In this document: positions 21,211 to 31,055 of the stretch, in pieces
How positions within the stretch are numbered: position 1 is the first letter of the stretch
Layout: each line of letters starts with the position of its first letter
From: Apoda limacodes
Lineage: Eukaryota; Arthropoda; Insecta; Lepidoptera; Limacodidae
Direction of reading: 5' to 3'
NCBI GenBank assembly: GCA_946406115.1
Contig: OX291561.1
Coordinates: forward strand, 4,828,273 to 4,892,272
DNA length: 64,000 bases
Translations under genes and position numbers: made by a program
Notes under the pieces: model-generated
The model's input: the letters and a program-made list of their open reading frames with translations, nothing else
Databases searched by the model: none
Told to the model about the DNA's origin: nothing

Positions 21211-22700
21211 GTATTTTAATAGAAGTGTATTTATTTTAATAAATGTATTTTAATTTTGTCGTTTTTGGTCTTCGCGGATGAAACAACGTCGTTCTTAGTT
21301 CTGCTATTTTGTGATTTTAACTTACGAAACAAGTTTAAAATAAAAAGTGATTTAGGTAATTGTTCGGCGCGTAACACTAGTAGAGCGAGTGGTTGAAAAA
21401 CAATTGGTATCTTATATTTACACAGATATAGTTGTATACATATGTTTTTGGGGTTTTCGTAAAGTAATAGTTTAAAGTTCGTGTTTTAACACTTAGATTA
21501 TCATAGATTTTGAAATGTGACGTCACGAAATTAAGGACCCCTGCCACTCCCTTTTCAGACAATGTCACACTTCGTCGACCCCCTCCCTCCCCTTTCGCCC
21601 CACTTCACCTACTCCCTACCTATTTATTTGCATGGAAGATTGGCCAAAAGTTTGTAATGGAGATGTTGTTCTATATTCCGGCACGGCAGTATATGAACTA
21701 TGTGGAGAATATAGCTACATAGCTTGATAGCGACGTTGTTGTTTGATCATTGAAGTTGTCCTAATTCCGCATAGTATTTAGTATTGATTTTTCTTACCAA
21801 TTGCAACATGCCCAATTTAAACTCAATAAAACTGGTTGCCTGTAAAGTCGGTATACGGGTGAAAGTTTTACGTGACAACTTGTGCCTTTCACTTTTTATG
21901 TCTGTCTCTCTCGCTCTTAGGCGGGCTAACCATGCCGCGTGCCTCTCACTCGCTCTCATTGTGAGCGCATAACGTGAGCGGAGCGTAACGCAGTTTCTTG
22001 AAGTGTCACCCGGCAAACCAATTTATAAGACGTTGTCACGTCAAAAATTTGGTGACATCGTCCTCCACTTTTTGTCGTTTCTGATTTGCTTTTTGTTGAT
22101 TATGATGTAGTATATTGAGTATTTGGGAGGGGACATCTTTTTTGTTTCCTCTTTGTTGTGCGATCATCTCACTTTGTGAAATTGGTCGCAAGTACCTCGA
22201 TGAAGGTGAAACAATAAACTCATGCGATACTTTGGCAAATTCGGCTAATAAATTGTTTTGATTCACTTCCAATACCGATGCTGGGTTTCTGTCAAAAAGT
22301 TAATCATCATTCAAGAATTTATTTCCAGAATTGTCAAAATTAAAAATATCTCATGATGTCTTTTTAATTGTTCGGCAAAGTTTTTCAATCAGTAATTTAT
22401 TTATTAATGATTTAGACCGCTTTAGCATTGCCACGTTCGAAGAAAATTCTGAAATTGTTAACATCAATACTTTTTTTATTCTCAGATTTCGCTTTTGGAG
22501 GGTGAATGGTCAGAGGATTATTGGTTTTCTTTTTCTAGGTTCATCATCAGCAATTTCATAAAATTCGAGATGTTTGCCATGAGAGCACGAAATGACATTG
22601 TCTGCATTTTTCGAGCAAACAAGTCTAGTTTCTTAGAGCTAAAACACTTTTCCTTTCCTTGTTTAATAAATACAATATCTTGAATTTTCATCCTTCTTCT
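21211..22700. other. Unassigned region with two small unexplained ORFs
   Basis: 21500-21600 has the 'gtgacgtca...ccctgccactccctttt...gtcacacttcgtc...ccctccctcccc' pattern I associate with a common arthropod repeat. A - strand frame at 22272-22036 (78 codons, Gln/Lys-rich: 'NILHHNQQKANQKRQKVEDD') and one at 22016-21747 are open, but I recognise no domain. Either could be a worn host exon or element ORF. Confidence 0.3.
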
Positions 22701-23155
22701 CTAGTTCCTTCCTTGGTTAGTATTTCTTTACTCTCCATTTCTTTAGAGTTATCAAACTTATTATAGGCGCCGAGGTCTGGCTCCCATCAGCCTAGGATTT
22801 ACAGGGGTAACAGTGAGAGGTTAAAGACATCAATTTGTAGTTAAGACTACAGTCGTTAAGCCAGTCTTTCTAACAAAATAAATAAGTTAAAAAGCTACCA
22901 CGGATGGTTACCTGTGCCGGGAGAGCACACTATTAATCTCAAGCCAGGTATATACAGAATACCTGAAAGACTGACATAAGAAAATCCTCCGGAGTATTTT
23001 ACCAGATTCTCAATTCACCAGATTCTCAACTAACCAGAACTACAATGAAAGACAAAAACAAATTAAATTAAAATACATTATTATTAAGTTAAAAATTGTA
23101 TAAAAAAAACTCACCGGTTTTTCGCTTTTAAAATTCAAAGTATATGCTAAATGCA
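22700..23155. other. Spacer, nothing recognised
   Basis: Mixed-composition sequence without a supported ORF or repeat structure. The GC is somewhat higher near 22770-22990, which may be an undetected repeat. Confidence 0.5.
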
Positions 23156-23159
23156 ATCA

Positions 23160-23721
23160 ATCACACACATTTTTTCATCTAAGAAAGCAACTGCCAGAGC
23201 TAAATTCCAATTCATCGGCAAAATAAATCACACACATTTTTTCATTTAAGAAAGCAACTGCCAGAGCTAAATTCCAATTTATCGGCAAAATAGGTGGGCG
23301 ACTTGCGAGCAATCCCTCTGGGAGTCGTGTTTTCTGGTCGCTTGCTCAAGCTGCTATACCGTGGTGCGCTAAGACCATGCCGGATATCTCCGTAACCCAG
23401 CGGGAGGTCCAGCGGGCGTCGCTTTCTCTAGACGTTCATAAGTCGAGTGGGCCAGACGGTTTACCAAAAGTAGTGCTTAAGCAGTGTGCTCCTAAGTTAT
23501 GTACTTTACTCACGCGCCTCTTCGCGCTTTCCTATCACACTAAGTAATTTCCGTCTTTATAGAAGACTGCGAATGTGCACCCAGTGCCCAAAAAGGGAGA
23601 TAGATCAGATTCATCTATCGCTATCACCTATCTTCTGTCCAAGGTGATGGGATGAGATCAACATACAGCTTCTAGGATACCTAAAAAACACGATTACACA
23701 CACCTTAGTGGTATAAAAAAA
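23160..23721 (+). pseudogene. LINE RT fragment fused to LINE 3' tail
   Basis: Readable from about 23290: 'GGRLASNPSGSRVFWSLAQA', 'LSLDVHKSSGPDGLPKVVLK' (RT block 1) and 'VHPVPKKGDRSD' (block 2), then 'LLSKVMG'. At about 23695 the sequence passes directly into 'caccttagtggtataaaaaa', the 3' tail shared with the copies at 1540, 6186 and 62857. Several stops break the frame. So this copy joins the start of RT to the extreme 3' end, an internal deletion of most of ORF2, and implies this RT belongs to that LINE family. Confidence 0.72.
23161..23294. repeat. Tandem duplication, 67 bp x 2
   Basis: 'tcacacacattttttcat' starts at 23161 and again at 23228; the two 67-bp copies differ at two C/T sites. 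It lies inside the 5' part of a LINE reading frame and, not being a multiple of three, breaks it. Confidence 0.95.
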
Positions 23722-24274
23722 TCTAAGCAATCGGAAATAATTCTATTCATTCTTTTTTTTCTAACATGTTTTTAAATTTTTTTTTCTTTATAAAGCAATG
23801 ATTTTTGCGAATTTTCATGTTTTTATTCTGGACTTCTGCTTCTTTTTTTAATATTTAAATGCATTTAAGCAAAGACGTTTTAGTTCTTATTTTGGTCTTT
23901 AGGCGTCGGTGCCATCCTTCTATGGCATTTATGGTTCTACTCTTATTACCATAACAACACAAGACGTCGCGCAGAGTGGTGAAGACATGGCTGCAGAATT
24001 CGTTTCATAATTTTGACTCCCTTGCAGACTAGTTGGTAGTGTGGCCGACTGCTGTGCAACATTGTGACAAACATTAATGTGATAAAGAAACATTGTCTTG
24101 AGTCTAGGTGTATTTATGTATAATATGTATGTATTTACAAAAAAAAAGTAATACATTTGTATCTGTATCCGCAATCTGGTATCCATAACACAACCTTCGC
24201 TTACTTTGGGGTCAGACGGCGCTGGGTTTAATATCCAAAATATTATTATTATTTTAAAATTCCGCGCAAAAACG

Positions 24275-24790
24275 TCTCGTATTTCTCATACTACCTACTT
24301 TTTTGCTCAGTTGATGTCTCAATATTTTTTTCTTTGATTTACTATTTCATCTATTTCTTTTCCTGAATTAGTTAAATATTCAGCTAATTCCCTTCTGAAC
24401 TGTACGATCCCTTTTTTGCATTTTTTATTTTTCGCAGTACATCACCCAGCAATTAACCACAGTAGTATTTTAAATTACCTCTATCCCCAATTCTTTGTTC
24501 CATTTTATTGTTTTTCGCAAAGGTGATGAATAAGCTGTCATCTGATCACTCTTTGTCTACAGAGCTTTTGGCTTTATTATAACCTAAAACCATCTTTGGT
24601 TTTCTGATCCTTTTCCCTCGCTTCTTGATTATTGCAAATCCATGTGAATGTCTTGTCAAGAGCATTAGGACATCTCTTTTATCCTTCCATTTTAAGATAC
24701 AGATTTCTCGCCCGTTTTCCATTGCGATTGATTTTCCTGCTATGACGCTTCGCGTCAACCACATTTTTTGGTAAGCCTCGGCGATTTTTA
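24275..24790 (-). pseudogene. piggyBac-like transposase, C-terminal fragment
   Basis: The open stretch 24764-24546 contains 'LKWKDKRDVLMLLTRHSHGF' and 'KPKMVLGYNKAKSSVDKE', the conserved block between the second and third catalytic Asp of piggyBac-type transposases. Continuing past 24546 in shifted frames, 'MTAYSSPLRKTIKWNKELGI' and 'NTTVVNCWVMY' follow, as in that family. In the block usually reading 'GVDxxDQ' the second Asp region is disturbed. N-terminal half absent, so a second and independent piggyBac remnant from the one at 13-14.5 kb. Confidence 0.75.
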
Positions 24791-24971
24791 CTTAGGGTAC
24801 CAACTAGGTGTAACTAGTAGAATAAATAAAAGATGCACTTATTTTTTTTTATAATTTTATTACAAAACTATAGATATGGTGGTTTGTATATAACACCTGT
24901 AAAATTTTATTAGAATCGACCGATCGGCTAAATAATCGGCTATTGCATACAGACAGTTGGACAGACATAGT

Positions 24972-25432
24972 CAGTGGCGGATTAAGTATTTTGCCGCCCT
25001 AGGCCCTGTCTGATTAGCCGCCCTTTTTAAAAGATAAAATTTTATTTTTTTGAATCCATTTATATTTAGATATAATATTTATTCAGTCATTTTTCTTAAA
25101 ATATAATGTATAACTTAATCTTTAAATATCTTCTTTCTTGCTTTCGTCTGAGCAAAATCATCAACTATGTTATTGTAATCAATTTCTCTAACAAGTTGAG
25201 CTTCAATTGACAGTAGTGCTAAAGCATTGAGTCTCTCTTGGCCCATACTTGCGCGTCAATACGTTTTTACTCTTTTCAAGGTGGAAAAAGATCTTTCTCC
25301 TGAACAGTTCGTAGCCGGAATACTCAAAAAAATACGTAGAGCAATAGTAATCCCACTACTTTGTCATAATCTTGACTAAACGTTATAGGTTTTAAGCTAT
25401 TATACATTAAACAAGTTATTTCGTCTAGGCCT
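24972..25432 (-). pseudogene. hAT transposase C-terminus (dimerisation domain) with one TIR
   Basis: Begins at 24972 with 'cagtggcggattaag' and 'ccgccctaggcc', a hAT-type terminal inverted repeat. On the - strand (25330-25130) a frame-broken reading gives 'RIFFSIPATNCSGERSFSTL' and 'QERLNALALLSIEAQLVREI', the Dimer_Tnp_hAT signature. Only the last ~100 residues remain, and the other TIR is missing, so the copy is truncated at about 25432, where it abuts a possible host exon. The possible left target duplication is GACATAGT; no partner is available to confirm it. Confidence 0.75.
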
Positions 25433-25488
25433 AGACCTCCTTCTCACATGTGCTGCTGGGGGACGGCCAAGGAGCACCTGACGTTGCT
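25430..25488 (-). CDS. Possible exon of an unrecognised - strand gene (exon alpha)
   Basis: Preceded by a good acceptor (pyrimidine-rich '...ttttccag', AG at 25490-25489). Reading with one carried base gives 'EQRQVLLGRPPAAHVRRRSR' and on into the truncated hAT, stopping soon after. The carried phase agrees with the exon at 25601-25669. Could be a terminal exon whose end was overwritten by the hAT insertion. Function unknown; support is only splice sites, phase and composition. Confidence 0.3.
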
Positions 25489-25600
25489 CTGGAAAACAAA
25501 ACGCAGTTATGTAAATATTATGACTAGAATGAATTTAGTAATTACTGGAGCTGCAACTAAACGGAGCGGAACTACTTATCGGCAAGTTGTAGCCGTTTAC

Positions 25601-25669
25601 CTTGCGCAGTAGAAGGTGCGGTCTTAGCCCTGGGTTCTGCACTCTGCTCTTGTGGCTCAGTCAGGATCT
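25601..25669 (-). CDS. Possible 69-nt symmetric exon (exon beta)
   Basis: Flanked by acceptor '...ttttttag' (AG at 25671-25670) and donor CAAG|gtaaac. The 69-nt length is a multiple of three. In the open phase it encodes 'EILTEPQEQSAEPRAKTAPS' followed by TAQG, an acidic, Pro/Ala/Glu-rich linker-like peptide. A similar segment with similar flanks lies 730 bp upstream at 26338-26388, so this looks like a duplicated exon. No domain recognised. Confidence 0.35.
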
Positions 25670-25702
25670 CTAAAAAATAATATTTTTCCTCAGTTAAGAT
25701 AA

Positions 25703-25930
25703 TCCTACTAATATTTCAAATGTGAAAGTTTGTATGTCTGGATGGATGTTTGTTACTCAATCACGCTTCAACCACTGGACGGAACGGGATAAAACTTGGC
25801 ATACATATAGATAAGGTCCTAGAATAGCATATAAGGCTTTAAAATTCAAAAGGCGGGAATAATATTAATTAGTGTAATTATAATACCGATAACCCAATTC
25901 AGGGTGGGTGGAGCCGCTGGCAAAGTCAAG
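25703..25930 (+). mobile_element. Helitron-like fragment, 5' end recognised
   Basis: Begins TCCTACTAATATTTC after an A and continues 'gtgaaagtttgtatgt', 'tactcaatcacgcttcaacc', 'ctggacggaacgggataaaa', a head I remember from a very common lepidopteran Helitron group. The 3' CTAG end is not clear; a degenerate 'ggtggagccgctggcaaagtc' at 25905-25925 may be what is left of it. Non-coding. Confidence 0.55.
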
Positions 25931-26337
25931 TGTTTAAATAAAGCTTGTTTCAGGCAAAAAGACGGACCTATACATAGCATACGTACGCGATACCCTACAC
26001 GTTACGCGATAATTTTGTATTTCCACTTGCATAATTTTCCCAGTTTAGTTAAAAGTTGCATGTTCATGGAAGTTACGAGCATACTTTCATAATATCTCTG
26101 AGCACCCCTTCGTGACAATTATTCTAGAAACAATTAATTTATTTAGAATTTTTTTTAACAATTACGCACATTATAGACATATATAAATGAAAGCAATTCA
26201 TTGCTTAAAAATATAAAAGCTTACATGCTTATCAAAAGTTTTGACCAAAATTTTTAAACCTGTCTCAAACCCATGGCGTTGCAGTCACTTGCATGACTAT
26301 GGTTGTTAATAATTTGTGGCAAGTTGTAGTAGCTTTC

Positions 26338-26388
26338 CTTGCACGGGTGGAGGAACCAACTACAGCTCAGGCTGCTCAGGCAAGGTAT
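26338..26388 (-). pseudogene. Possible duplicated exon copy, 51 nt (exon gamma), damaged
   Basis: Has the same neighbourhood as 25601-25669: acceptor '...ttttttag'-like on one side and 'ggcaagttgtag' on the intron side. Its length, 51 nt, is also divisible by three. The donor GT is GA, and one in-frame TAG is present ('DTLPEQPEL*'), so this copy is probably dead. Confidence 0.3.
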
Positions 26389-26479
26389 CTAAAAAGTAAT
26401 AAGATAAAGTTAACAAAAGGGTTCCATTCATAATATAAAATTACTCACAAATTAGTTTAAACTTGCAATACTATATTAT

Positions 26480-26935
26480 GTGCGTACTAGGACGGCTACA
26501 GACGGGACGGCTTAGAATCGTCAGTTTAACGTAAAAAAATTACCACCGGTTTGGAATGATTTACTACCGAGAAGAAGCGGCAAGAAACTCAGCAGTTAAT
26601 CTTTTATATTTAGATTTTTAATTTAAAAAAAAATATAAATGCCCCAATACTAATACAAATCAATTAAGTTCTAATTTTTCCAAGCATTTTTATCATCTAT
26701 GTATTCATCAACATTGTAAAAGCTTTTTTGCAATCAACTTTCTTTGACATATAATTGAAATTTAATTGAGGGTAAATTAACCACATGTTCTGGAATTTTA
26801 TTGCAGAAAAATATACTTGGTATTGCGAAAGAGCTATGTACCTTCTGAAGACGACATTATGGAACTACCAATTTATCCTTATTCCTTGTATTAAGAGTGT
26901 GTAGGTCACTATTTTAAGCAAATAAGAGACAATTT
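26480..26935 (-). pseudogene. LINE ORF2 C-terminus and 3' UTR fragment
   Basis: On the - strand 26830-26690 reads 'FFCNKIPEHVVNLPSIKFQL' then 'LQKSFYNVDEYIDDKNAWKN', the typical last residues of a Jockey/CR1-superfamily ORF2 (cysteine-poor 'NxIPxxVxNL...AFYxxxEYxxD' pattern). Downstream, at 26590-26480, lies the matching 3' UTR ('ttcttgccgcttcttctcgg' on the - strand), which I recall as a frequent lepidopteran repeat. 5'-truncated near 26935. Confidence 0.65.
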
Positions 26936-26946
26936 TTGCGTTTGTT

Positions 26947-26988
26947 AACCGTGGTACACCCAGTAGTACCACCAGTGGTACCACGGTT
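26947..26988. repeat. Short palindrome, 11-bp arms
   Basis: 'aaccgtggtac' and 'gtaccacggtt' are perfect inverted copies 20 bp apart. It lies 9 bp from the larger foldback element whose ends read 'aaccctggtacc', so the two share a related end sequence. Confidence 0.85.
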
Positions 26989-26997
26989 ACTTTTTCT

Positions 26998-27440
26998 AAC
27001 CCTGGTACCACTGATCTTGTGCATGTTGCATGTATGCGATAAATACATGTGTTTTCTTTCTTTCTTTTAACTTTTTAACCGACTACAAAAAAGAGGAGGT
27101 TCTCAGTTTGACCTGTATATTTGAATGAATGTATGTTTGTATATATGTATGTATGTTTGTCCGTGATTATCTCGTGTTTGGCTGAACCAATTTTGATGCA
27201 GTTTTCTTTCTTTCTATCTATTTTTAATCGACTTCAAAAAAAGGAGGTTTTCAGTTTGACCTGTAGGACCGATTTTGATGCGGTTTTCTTTCTTTCTATT
27301 TTTATATATATAATCAACTTCAATACAGGTCCGACTGAGAACCTATTTTTTTTGAAATCGGTTAAAAAATAGAAAGAAAGAAAACCGCATCAAAATCCTA
27401 GGACACACATGCAACATGCAAGATCAGTGGTACCAGGGTT
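26998..27440. mobile_element. Foldback-type element, about 443 bp, ~120-bp inverted arms
   Basis: The left arm (26998-27118) and right arm (27322-27440) are inverted, imperfect copies starting 'aaccctggtaccactgatct'. Both contain 'catgttgcatgt', a 'ttttctttctttct' run, 'ttaaccga' and 'gaggttctcag'. The centre has a further direct copy of the 'cgacttcaaaaaaaggaggt' unit (about 27227-27300). Non-coding; typical of a foldback/MITE hairpin. No clear target duplication was found. Confidence 0.8.
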
Positions 27441-27449
27441 ATTTAGATA

Positions 27450-27770
27450 GTTGAAATTTTCACAGAAGATGTATTTCTGTTGCCGCTATAAAAACACATA
27501 CTAAAAAACAGAATAAAATAAGTATTTAATGGAGCTCCCATGCAACAAACGTAATTTTAGCTCGATATTGTCAACACGTAGACGCTTGAAATATTCACAG
27601 AATATTTAGTTATATATTGACTTAAAAATAAATTATTAAATAACAATAAAACAAATATTTAAGGGGTCTTCTATACAACAAACGCGATTTTTTTGCCGTT
27701 TTTATAGATAACGGTACGGAAACCTACGTGCGCGACTCCGACTCGCACTTGGTCGATTTTATTATTTGAG
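27450..27770. repeat. Two degenerate ~110-bp units and a MITE-like end
   Basis: 'ttgaaattttcacaga...acaacaaacgtaatttta' (27450-27557) and 'ttgaaatattcacagaa...acaacaaacgcgattttt' (27588-27696) are divergent direct copies. They are followed by 'taacggtacggaaacc', 'gcgcgactccgactcgcact', an end sequence I recall from abundant lepidopteran non-autonomous elements. Non-coding. Confidence 0.6.
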
Positions 27771-27853
27771 TTTCGTTTTAAGAGATCCTAAAACATACAC
27801 TATAGATGTGACTTGTAGGACTCTTTTTTGAAATTAATCCTAAAAATACTTAC

Positions 27854-27951
27854 AAGTTTCGAAATAACCGTGGTCTTTAAAAGGCTCGCAAACTCCACCT
27901 TCACCTCGCGGGTCCCAAGCTGGATCACATCCTTCTCCAGTTCTATTTCCC
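27854..27951 (-). CDS. Possible Cys-containing exon (exon delta), 98 nt
   Basis: Acceptor '...tacatacCAG' (AG at 27953-27952) and donor ACTT|gtaagt. In the single open phase it encodes 'NRTGEGCDPAWDPRGEGGVC' followed by EPFKDHGYFET. The composition (two Cys, Gly/Asp-rich, potential N-glycosylation site NRT) suggests a secreted or extracellular protein. GC content is higher than the flanking AT-rich sequence. I do not recognise the family. Same strand as the other candidate exons from 25430 to 31540. Confidence 0.42.
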
Positions 27952-28509
27952 CTGGTATGTAAAAGAATATTAGAAATGCATAGTTTTCAATAATTTACGA
28001 ACAAAAACAATAAGTGTGCCGCTAAGTGGTCACCCATCCAATTACTGACAGACGGACAACATTGCTTAACTTTGAATATCGTTGCCAACGAACAAACTGT
28101 TTCTCTTAATAATAGGTAGATGGCATTTTTAAGGTAATTTAACCCATTACTTCCCAAGCATGGAAAACATAAGGTTATTTTGATCAATTCTTTAAATTAG
28201 GTTTATAATACATTAAGAAAAAAGAATATGACAAAAAAATAATAAAAAATATACCTTCATCTCTGTTTACGCCTAGGACAGGCGTAGGCATATAAATATT
28301 ACAATGGGGACATGTGATCAAAAATAATACAAGTTAATAGTATAGGATCCTGATATACAACGACCTTCACCGAGATGTTTATCTGATGAAACATATTTTA
28401 TATTTAATTTAACATGTCAATAAATATTTTGCATATGGGTTGCCTAACAAATTACAGTCCAGTATATGATTAATTAAAAATTAAAAATTTTTTTTTTTAA
28501 CATTTCACC

Positions 28510-28755
28510 GGATATTATGAACACGGTTGCCTGCTAAAAATCAGTCCCGAATTCCGGTTGTCGAATTTTCAGAAGTGACATATTGCTGTGTGTGAATATG
28601 TGCGACTGAGAGGTCCCAACCTTCTTTTCTCCGTACAAGGTCTCCCGCCCTGTAGACTTACGAACCGATGGCGTAGTGACATTCATAAGTGCTCAATTAT
28701 TGTAGCCTAATCTGAATAAAATTATATTGAATATTGAATATTGAACCGGCCATCC
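28510..28755 (+). mobile_element. Retroelement 3' fragment with (TTGAATA) tail
   Basis: Contains 'cgatggcgtagtgacattca', 'taagtgctcaattattgtag' and 'ctgaataaaattatattg', then 'aatattgaatattgaa'. This is a 3' UTR with a short microsatellite tail of the kind I remember on lepidopteran LINE/SINE insertions. Non-coding, abuts the long-TIR element. Confidence 0.5.
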
Positions 28756-28762
28756 CATGCGA

Positions 28763-28893
28763 TAGAAGAGGACACAACATAGTAGCTGTTTAAAGTCCGT
28801 CCATTTAAAGAAAGAGAGTGCGCATGCTATTTGTTCATGAAAATTAAAAGGATAGCGATAAACTCGTATATACTGTGTATAATTTTGGAGTAG
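28763..28893 (+). repeat. Left TIR of the unclassified transposon
   Basis: 131 bp, matching the reverse complement of 31292-31421. Shared stretch includes 'aaagaaagagagtgcgcatg' and 'ttaaaaggatagcgata'. Confidence 0.92.
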
Positions 28894-29147
28894 CTTATTA
28901 TTAAAATAGAGGAATAGTTATTTAATTTTTTTTAATCAATTTATTAGTTATTTGTGTAAATATTTTATGTGACACTAAACTATATATACATTTTAAGTAA
29001 AAAAGGAGGTTATAGTAATACATATATAATACTAACCTTGCAAATTTTATCTTTATTATAAGAAGGCAAAATAAAAAACAACAATTAAAAAAAACTTCTG
29101 TTTATTGTAAAAAAATATAAATACAAATATTTTTTGAATTTTTAAAA

Positions 29148-29641
29148 TTATTCAGGTTCTGAGTCATCGGACATATAACTATGATCTCTAACTTCTGAAC
29201 CTTCTACGTCATCACTCTCTGTTTCAGTTCTTTCGACGATGTCTTCTATTTTTAAAGGTGTATGATCCCCAATGAATCCTACTGGTTTTAAATATTCATC
29301 TAAGAACCAACCGCAGTTCTCAGGCTGAAGTTTCACCCATAATGGATCCGTTGCATTAAGCCACATGGAATTTGCGAAAATAGTTCGTAAAATTTTCTGA
29401 ATTAATGATATCCAGCATGGTGGTATGGAGAGTCGAAGCCTTTTATTTTTTTTAAAAACTGCTTGCTGTCTTCTTTGGCAGAGTATTTTTTTATAAAAAT
29501 GCGATATCTCGCATCATTCACGTTGGTGCAGTTCTTGATTCCATACATACCAGCCGTAAATTCTTGAACGGTCTTAATTTTTTTATCAATGAAAATATCA
29601 GCAGCATATGTGAATGATGCAAAAACTGTTTGATTTTTCAT
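29148..29641 (-). pseudogene. C-terminal part of the unclassified transposon protein
   Basis: Two open pieces in sequence: 29641-29402 ('VFASFTYAADIFIDKKIKTV', 'NCTNVNDARYRIFIKKYSAK') and 29366-29148 ('PENCGWFLDEYLKPVGFIGD', then an acidic tail 'ESDDVEGSEVRDHSYMSDDS'). The pattern, an 'LYG...VNEARYxxF' block then 'GWxL...W', is one I associate with large uncharacterised transposon proteins in invertebrates, but I cannot name the superfamily. A stop or frameshift at about 29367-29401 separates the pieces, where 'LRTIFANSM'-like sequence lies in another frame. Function unknown; the expected catalytic middle is missing. Confidence 0.6.
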
Positions 29642-29897
29642 TTTTCGAAAATAGCTGAAAATGTTTTACTTTTCCTTTATTATAAAATGCTGTTTTGTTA
29701 TATTTTTTATTCAAAACGGTCACTTTTTTTATAACACATGGTATGATTAACGTGACCATTTTTTTTTTTTGTCAGAGCGGGGCATCTGCGGAATTAAGTA
29801 ATAAAAAAAAGATAGGTATTAGTGTTGTACAAGTTTTTTAAATATAGAACATAGAATAACTCGAAATAATCAAAGCAAATAAGTAGTGACGTGAATT

Positions 29898-30122
29898 CTA
29901 GTTTGTATTTTTATATTTATCGGCTGAACAAATTTGTTTTAAAATATCGGGTCTTGTTTTTAGATAAGTGTGGAACTCAGTACATGATTTATTTATATTT
30001 ATCTTCGTAATCAAAATAGCTTTTATTACTGCGACACTCAACTGTGTTTTATCACTTGTCCATACTTTGTTCATTTGAGAAAAAACTCTTTCCACAGGTG
30101 CGTTACTTCCAGGCAGACACAT
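29898..30122 (-). pseudogene. hAT dimerisation domain fragment
   Basis: 74 codons: 'PGSNAPVERVFSQMNKVWTS' is the hallmark hAT C-terminal block (SNAxxERxFSxxN), followed by 'QLSVAVIKAILITKINI' and a polar tail. This is the end of the transposase of the 1,311-bp hAT. The preceding part of the domain is frame-broken between 30122 and 30450. Confidence 0.85.
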
Positions 30123-30554
30123 AATGTACTCAATAATCGTGGAAAAGTTTGTTAAATTCAGATTATTGGTACGAAAGTGCTGGAATAATTCGACCCAACG
30201 ATTTTCAGTAGAAACATTCTCGGCATTCTAGCCAGAGATCTTTTCATCCGTCAGAAAGTTTTAAATAAGTGAAAATTAGTCAAAGACTTTCGTATCTTGG
30301 CTGCTGCTAATAAATCCTTGCGTACTTAGTAAATCCAGCACTTTCTGTACCTCTTTCCACGTAGACACTTTTGTTAAATTTGCCTAGTCAAACACTTCTA
30401 GTTCTGTGTTAAATTGACACCACTGCTCCAAGTATTCTTTGCTTGTTTTATAAAACTCAGCCGCCGTAGTTTTTATAGTCTGCGGGTCAACTGCTGCTTC
30501 TTGTGGGAAAGGAAAATCGTATTCTCTTTTAGTGCCAGGTTATCTCGGAGACGA

Positions 30555-30938
30555 TTAATTTCCTTGGCAGACTATAGCCGACACATTTTGCGCTTCGATT
30601 TTCAAAACAACTTCATGAAATGTCGCTGCTTGTGCGTGCAAAAAATATAACCACAATTCTGAGCTGGGATTTTCGAAAAACGTCTTTAAAATATTTGGGC
30701 ATTTGTCGATCCTCAGAAAATAGTTTTTCAAAGGCTGATACATTTTGATAACTCTCTCAAGCGCGGGCATTAACGCAAGCCACCTTGTTTTACTGTAGCC
30801 CAGCAGTTTGTGATATTCTGTCTCGGTAGAATTACAAAATTCTTTTAAAGCTTCTACGACACCGCTCGGCCCGCTCGGCGGGTGACGCGCTGTCTCCGTG
30901 CCGTGACGTGCCACGCATTTCGAGCGAGAAAAATACAT
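30555..30938 (-). pseudogene. hAT transposase central fragment
   Basis: 127 codons with 'GYSKTRWLALMPALERVIKM' (the conserved TRW block of hAT transposases), 'YQPLKNYFLRIDKCP' and 'SELWLYFLHAQAATFHEVVL'. The upstream part, including the BED finger and the first catalytic Asp, is missing: the non-coding left end of the element begins within 120 bp. The first 20 residues are His/Arg/Pro-rich and may be out-of-family. Confidence 0.8.
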
Positions 30939-31055
30939 TTTAAATTATTATTTGATGTGTTTGCAAAAGCGGGACAATTTCAGCCTCGCGGGGGACACCG
31001 GGACAGACTGCCTGAAAGCGGGACTGTCCCGCCCAAAGCGGGACGTATGGTCACG

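Noticed and set aside
21747..22016. 89-codon - strand ORF as a gene
   Set aside because: Arg/Thr-rich reading arises from tandem-like 'gagcgag/cgctc' DNA; no domain or splice support.
28248..28290. Tiny exon '...GVNRDEG' ending at a gtatat donor on -
   Set aside because: Donor acceptable but the acceptor lacks a pyrimidine tract and the phase does not fit the other candidate exons.
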